Source: Bacteroidota bacterium
Lineage (GTDB): Bacteria > Bacteroidota > Bacteroidia > Bacteroidales > FEN-979
Direction of reading: 5' to 3'
NCBI GenBank assembly: GCA_026391755.1
Contig: JAPLDN010000371.1
Coordinates: forward strand, 1-8,167
Length of the DNA: 8,167 bases
Positions 6,977 through 8,167 of this stretch are shown piece by piece; position 1 is the first letter of the stretch; every line of letters starts with the position of its first letter. The position numbers and the translations under genes are program-made. The notes under the pieces are model-generated. The model was not told where the DNA came from and did not search any database. It saw only the letters and a list, made by a program, of their open reading frames with translations.

Positions 6977-7174
6977 ATGATTATCGTTCCTGTTAAAGAA
7001 GGTGAAAGCATCGACCGGGCATTAAAAAAACTGAAGCGTAAATTTGAGAAAACCGGTGTGGTTAAAGAATTGCGCGAGCGTCAGAAGTTTACTAAACCTT
7101 CTGTTAAAAAACGTGATAGTGTTCAGAAAGCTATCTACATTCAGCAACTGCAAGCGGCCGAAGCAGACATCTAA
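6977..7174 (+). CDS. rpsU: Small ribosomal subunit protein bS21
   Basis: The 65-residue basic protein is bS21: it begins MIIVPVKEGESIDRALKKLKRKFEKTG and continues with the KELRERQKFTKPS segment, which is characteristic of the family. Length is usual and it is complete. It binds the 30S platform near the 3' end of 16S rRNA. In Bacteroidia, bS21 together with bS6 and bS18 is known to sequester the anti-Shine-Dalgarno sequence, which explains why few genes in this phylum use one. Immediately upstream of the ATG there is only an A-rich stretch (AAAGAAAGCGAG) and no extended Shine-Dalgarno, unlike the rpsU genes of many Flavobacteriales, where one supports autoregulation. xerC follows after 109 bp. 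Confidence 0.95.
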   Translation: MIIVPVKEGESIDRALKKLKRKFEKTGVVKELRERQKFTKPSVKKRDSVQKAIYIQQLQAAEADI

Positions 7175-7195
7175 CAGCGTTTAACAATTTTTACG

Positions 7196-7275
7196 AGTAG
7201 AAATTTTGTTGGTGGTAAATATACCTGTATATTTACCTGTCGAATGGCAATCAACAAAGTCTCTACTTTTTTTTT
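7196..7275 (+). promoter_or_regulatory. Nested hairpin with T run between rpsU and xerC (terminator or attenuator candidate)
   Basis: The outer arms are AGTAGA plus TTTGTTG (7196-7201, 7205-7211) pairing with CAACAAA plus TCTACT (7252-7258, 7262-7267), separated by a symmetric 3x3 internal loop. Inside sits a perfect 10-bp stem, GGTAAATATA (7214-7223) with TATATTTACC (7228-7237), loop CCTG. The outer stem runs straight into nine T (7267-7275), eight bases before the xerC GTG. This fits a terminator or attenuator that lowers xerC expression relative to rpsU. The stem is AT-rich and its span of about 70 nt is long for a simple terminator, so a regulated structure is possible. Confidence 0.55.
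7206..7235 (+). promoter_or_regulatory. Weak candidate promoter for xerC
   Basis: TTG at 7206-7208, 19 bp, then TATATTTA at 7228-7235, one mismatch from TAnnTTTG. It would start transcription near 7241 and escape most of the nested hairpin. The -7-like box is one arm of the inner inverted repeat, so the match may simply reflect that repeat. Confidence 0.3.
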
Positions 7276-7283
7276 GTTGAAGA

Positions 7284-8159
7284 GTGAAGGAACGCTTTCT
7301 TGAATACATACAATACGAAAAACGGTACTCGCCACATACTGTAACCGCTTATCGCACAGATCTGGACCAGTTTTTTGATTTTCTGAGTGTTCAATACCGG
7401 ATATCTGATATCAAAGGCGTTGATCACTCCATGATAAGGTCTTGGCTTGTCTCCATGATGGAGAAAGGTGATTCTCCCCGTTCGGTCAACCGCAAGCTTA
7501 CATCCCTTAAATCGTTTTACCGCTTTCTTCTGAAAGAGGGGTTTGTTGAGAACAACCCAATGCGGAAGATCATTTCGCCTAAAACCTCAAAGCGGCTTCC
7601 TGAGTTTATTGAAACGGAGAAAATGTCGGCTCTCTTAGGCCAGATGGGTGATACCGAGGGGTTTACCGGGCTGAGAAACAGGATTATTGTTGAAATGTTT
7701 TACAATACGGGGATGCGTTTATCGGAACTGATGAACCTGAAAGAAACGGATATTGATTTCCATACCGATACCATTAAAGTTTTGGGAAAACGGAATAAAG
7801 AACGTTTAATCCCGTTTACTAAGAAATTCGGTTCCGTGCTGAAAGATTACGTTAAAGAAAAGGGAAAGACCTTCGGATATGTACCTGAATTATTTCTCAC
7901 CGATTCCGGCCTGAAGATATACCCCAAACTCATATACCTGATTGTCAAGACCCATCTGGCCGGCGTAACCACATTGGCCCAGAAGAGTCCGCATGTTTTG
8001 AGGCATACTTTTGCAACGCATCTGCTAAACAACGGAGCTGATCTGAATGCGGTCAAAGAGTTGCTCGGGCATGCAAACCTTGCAGCAACCCAGGTATATA
8101 CTCATAATACAATTGAAAAGCTTAAGAAAATCTATAAACAAGCCCATCCAAGGGCATAA
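7284..8159 (+). CDS. xerC: Tyrosine recombinase XerC
   Basis: The 291-residue protein is a complete tyrosine recombinase. The N-terminal core-binding domain (about 1-85) has the typical YEKRYSPHTVTAYRTDL and a KLTSLKSFYRFL helix; the catalytic domain covers about 105-285. Active-site residues are all present: Arg145 (TGMRLSEL), Lys169 (VLGKRNKERLIP), His237 and Arg240 (HVLRHTFATHLL), His263 (LLGHANL) and nucleophile Tyr272 (VYTHNT). XerC works with XerD at dif to resolve chromosome dimers. The start is GTG: an in-frame TGA lies at 7278-7280, no ATG occurs before codon 50, and starting there would lose most of the core-binding domain. The length and the rpsU neighbour point to the housekeeping enzyme rather than a phage or integron integrase, though XerC versus XerD naming rests on context. 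Confidence 0.93.
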   Translation: MKERFLEYIQYEKRYSPHTVTAYRTDLDQFFDFLSVQYRISDIKGVDHSMIRSWLVSMMEKGDSPRSVNRKLTSLKSFYRFLLKEGFVENNPMRKIISPKTSKRLPEFIETEKMSALLGQMGDTEGFTGLRNRIIVEMFYNTGMRLSELMNLKETDIDFHTDTIKVLGKRNKERLIPFTKKFGSVLKDYVKEKGKTFGYVPELFLTDSGLKIYPKLIYLIVKTHLAGVTTLAQKSPHVLRHTFATHLLNNGADLNAVKELLGHANLAATQVYTHNTIEKLKKIYKQAHPRA

Positions 8160-8161
8160 AA

Positions 8162-8167
8162 AAGGAG
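8162..8167 (+). promoter_or_regulatory. Possible ribosome binding site of a downstream gene
   Basis: AAGGAG begins three bases after the xerC stop and runs to the window edge. It could belong to the next gene, which in many Bacteroidota at this locus is the ribosome hibernation factor (hpf/raiA). The gene itself is not in the window, and Shine-Dalgarno sequences are seldom used in this phylum. Confidence 0.3.

Noticed and set aside
7398..7412. Two heptamer-like units (CGGATAT, CTGATAT) inside xerC, resembling the 1544-1613 array
   Set aside because: They encode the RISDI segment of the core-binding domain, are only two units long and show no palindrome extension; chance or codon use explains them.

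Overview
The window looks like a chromosomal segment from a member of the Bacteroidota, most likely an environmental Bacteroidales-type organism. The signs are start regions with little or no Shine-Dalgarno sequence, several candidate promoters of the Bacteroidetes type (TTG, about 20 bp, TAnnTTTG), a DPP IV-type S9 peptidase, an LruC-domain lipoprotein, and an rpsU-xerC pair of the kind found in this phylum. The window ends just after xerC, where a ribosome hibernation factor gene often follows. I see no phage, IS element, CRISPR array or plasmid gene.

Layout. Positions 1-1008 hold the 3' part of a hybrid sensor histidine kinase; its start and phosphoacceptor His lie outside. At 1113-1328 is a small hypothetical protein gene. 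The minus strand from 1375 to 2109 reads, in transcription order: a flavin reductase-like gene (2109-1585), a 70-bp array of ten heptamers that folds into a long hairpin and covers the gene's stop codon, a promoter-like -7 box, a tRNA-Val(GAC) gene and an intrinsic terminator. A 54-bp gap with a near-perfect palindrome of two opposed -7 boxes separates the reductase gene from a divergent DPP IV-type secreted peptidase gene (2164-4383). That gene converges on a 764-residue LruC-domain lipoprotein gene (6715-4421, minus strand) and shares one bidirectional terminator with it. After a 261-bp divergent promoter region come rpsU (6977-7174), a strongly structured 109-bp spacer, and xerC (7284-8159, GTG start).

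How the genes relate. There is no single pathway here. The peptidase and the lipoprotein are envelope proteins, and rpsU and xerC are housekeeping genes in a conserved neighbourhood. The genes are mostly ordinary. The unusual material is between them: the heptamer hairpin array, the overlapping divergent -7 boxes, and the nested hairpin between rpsU and xerC.
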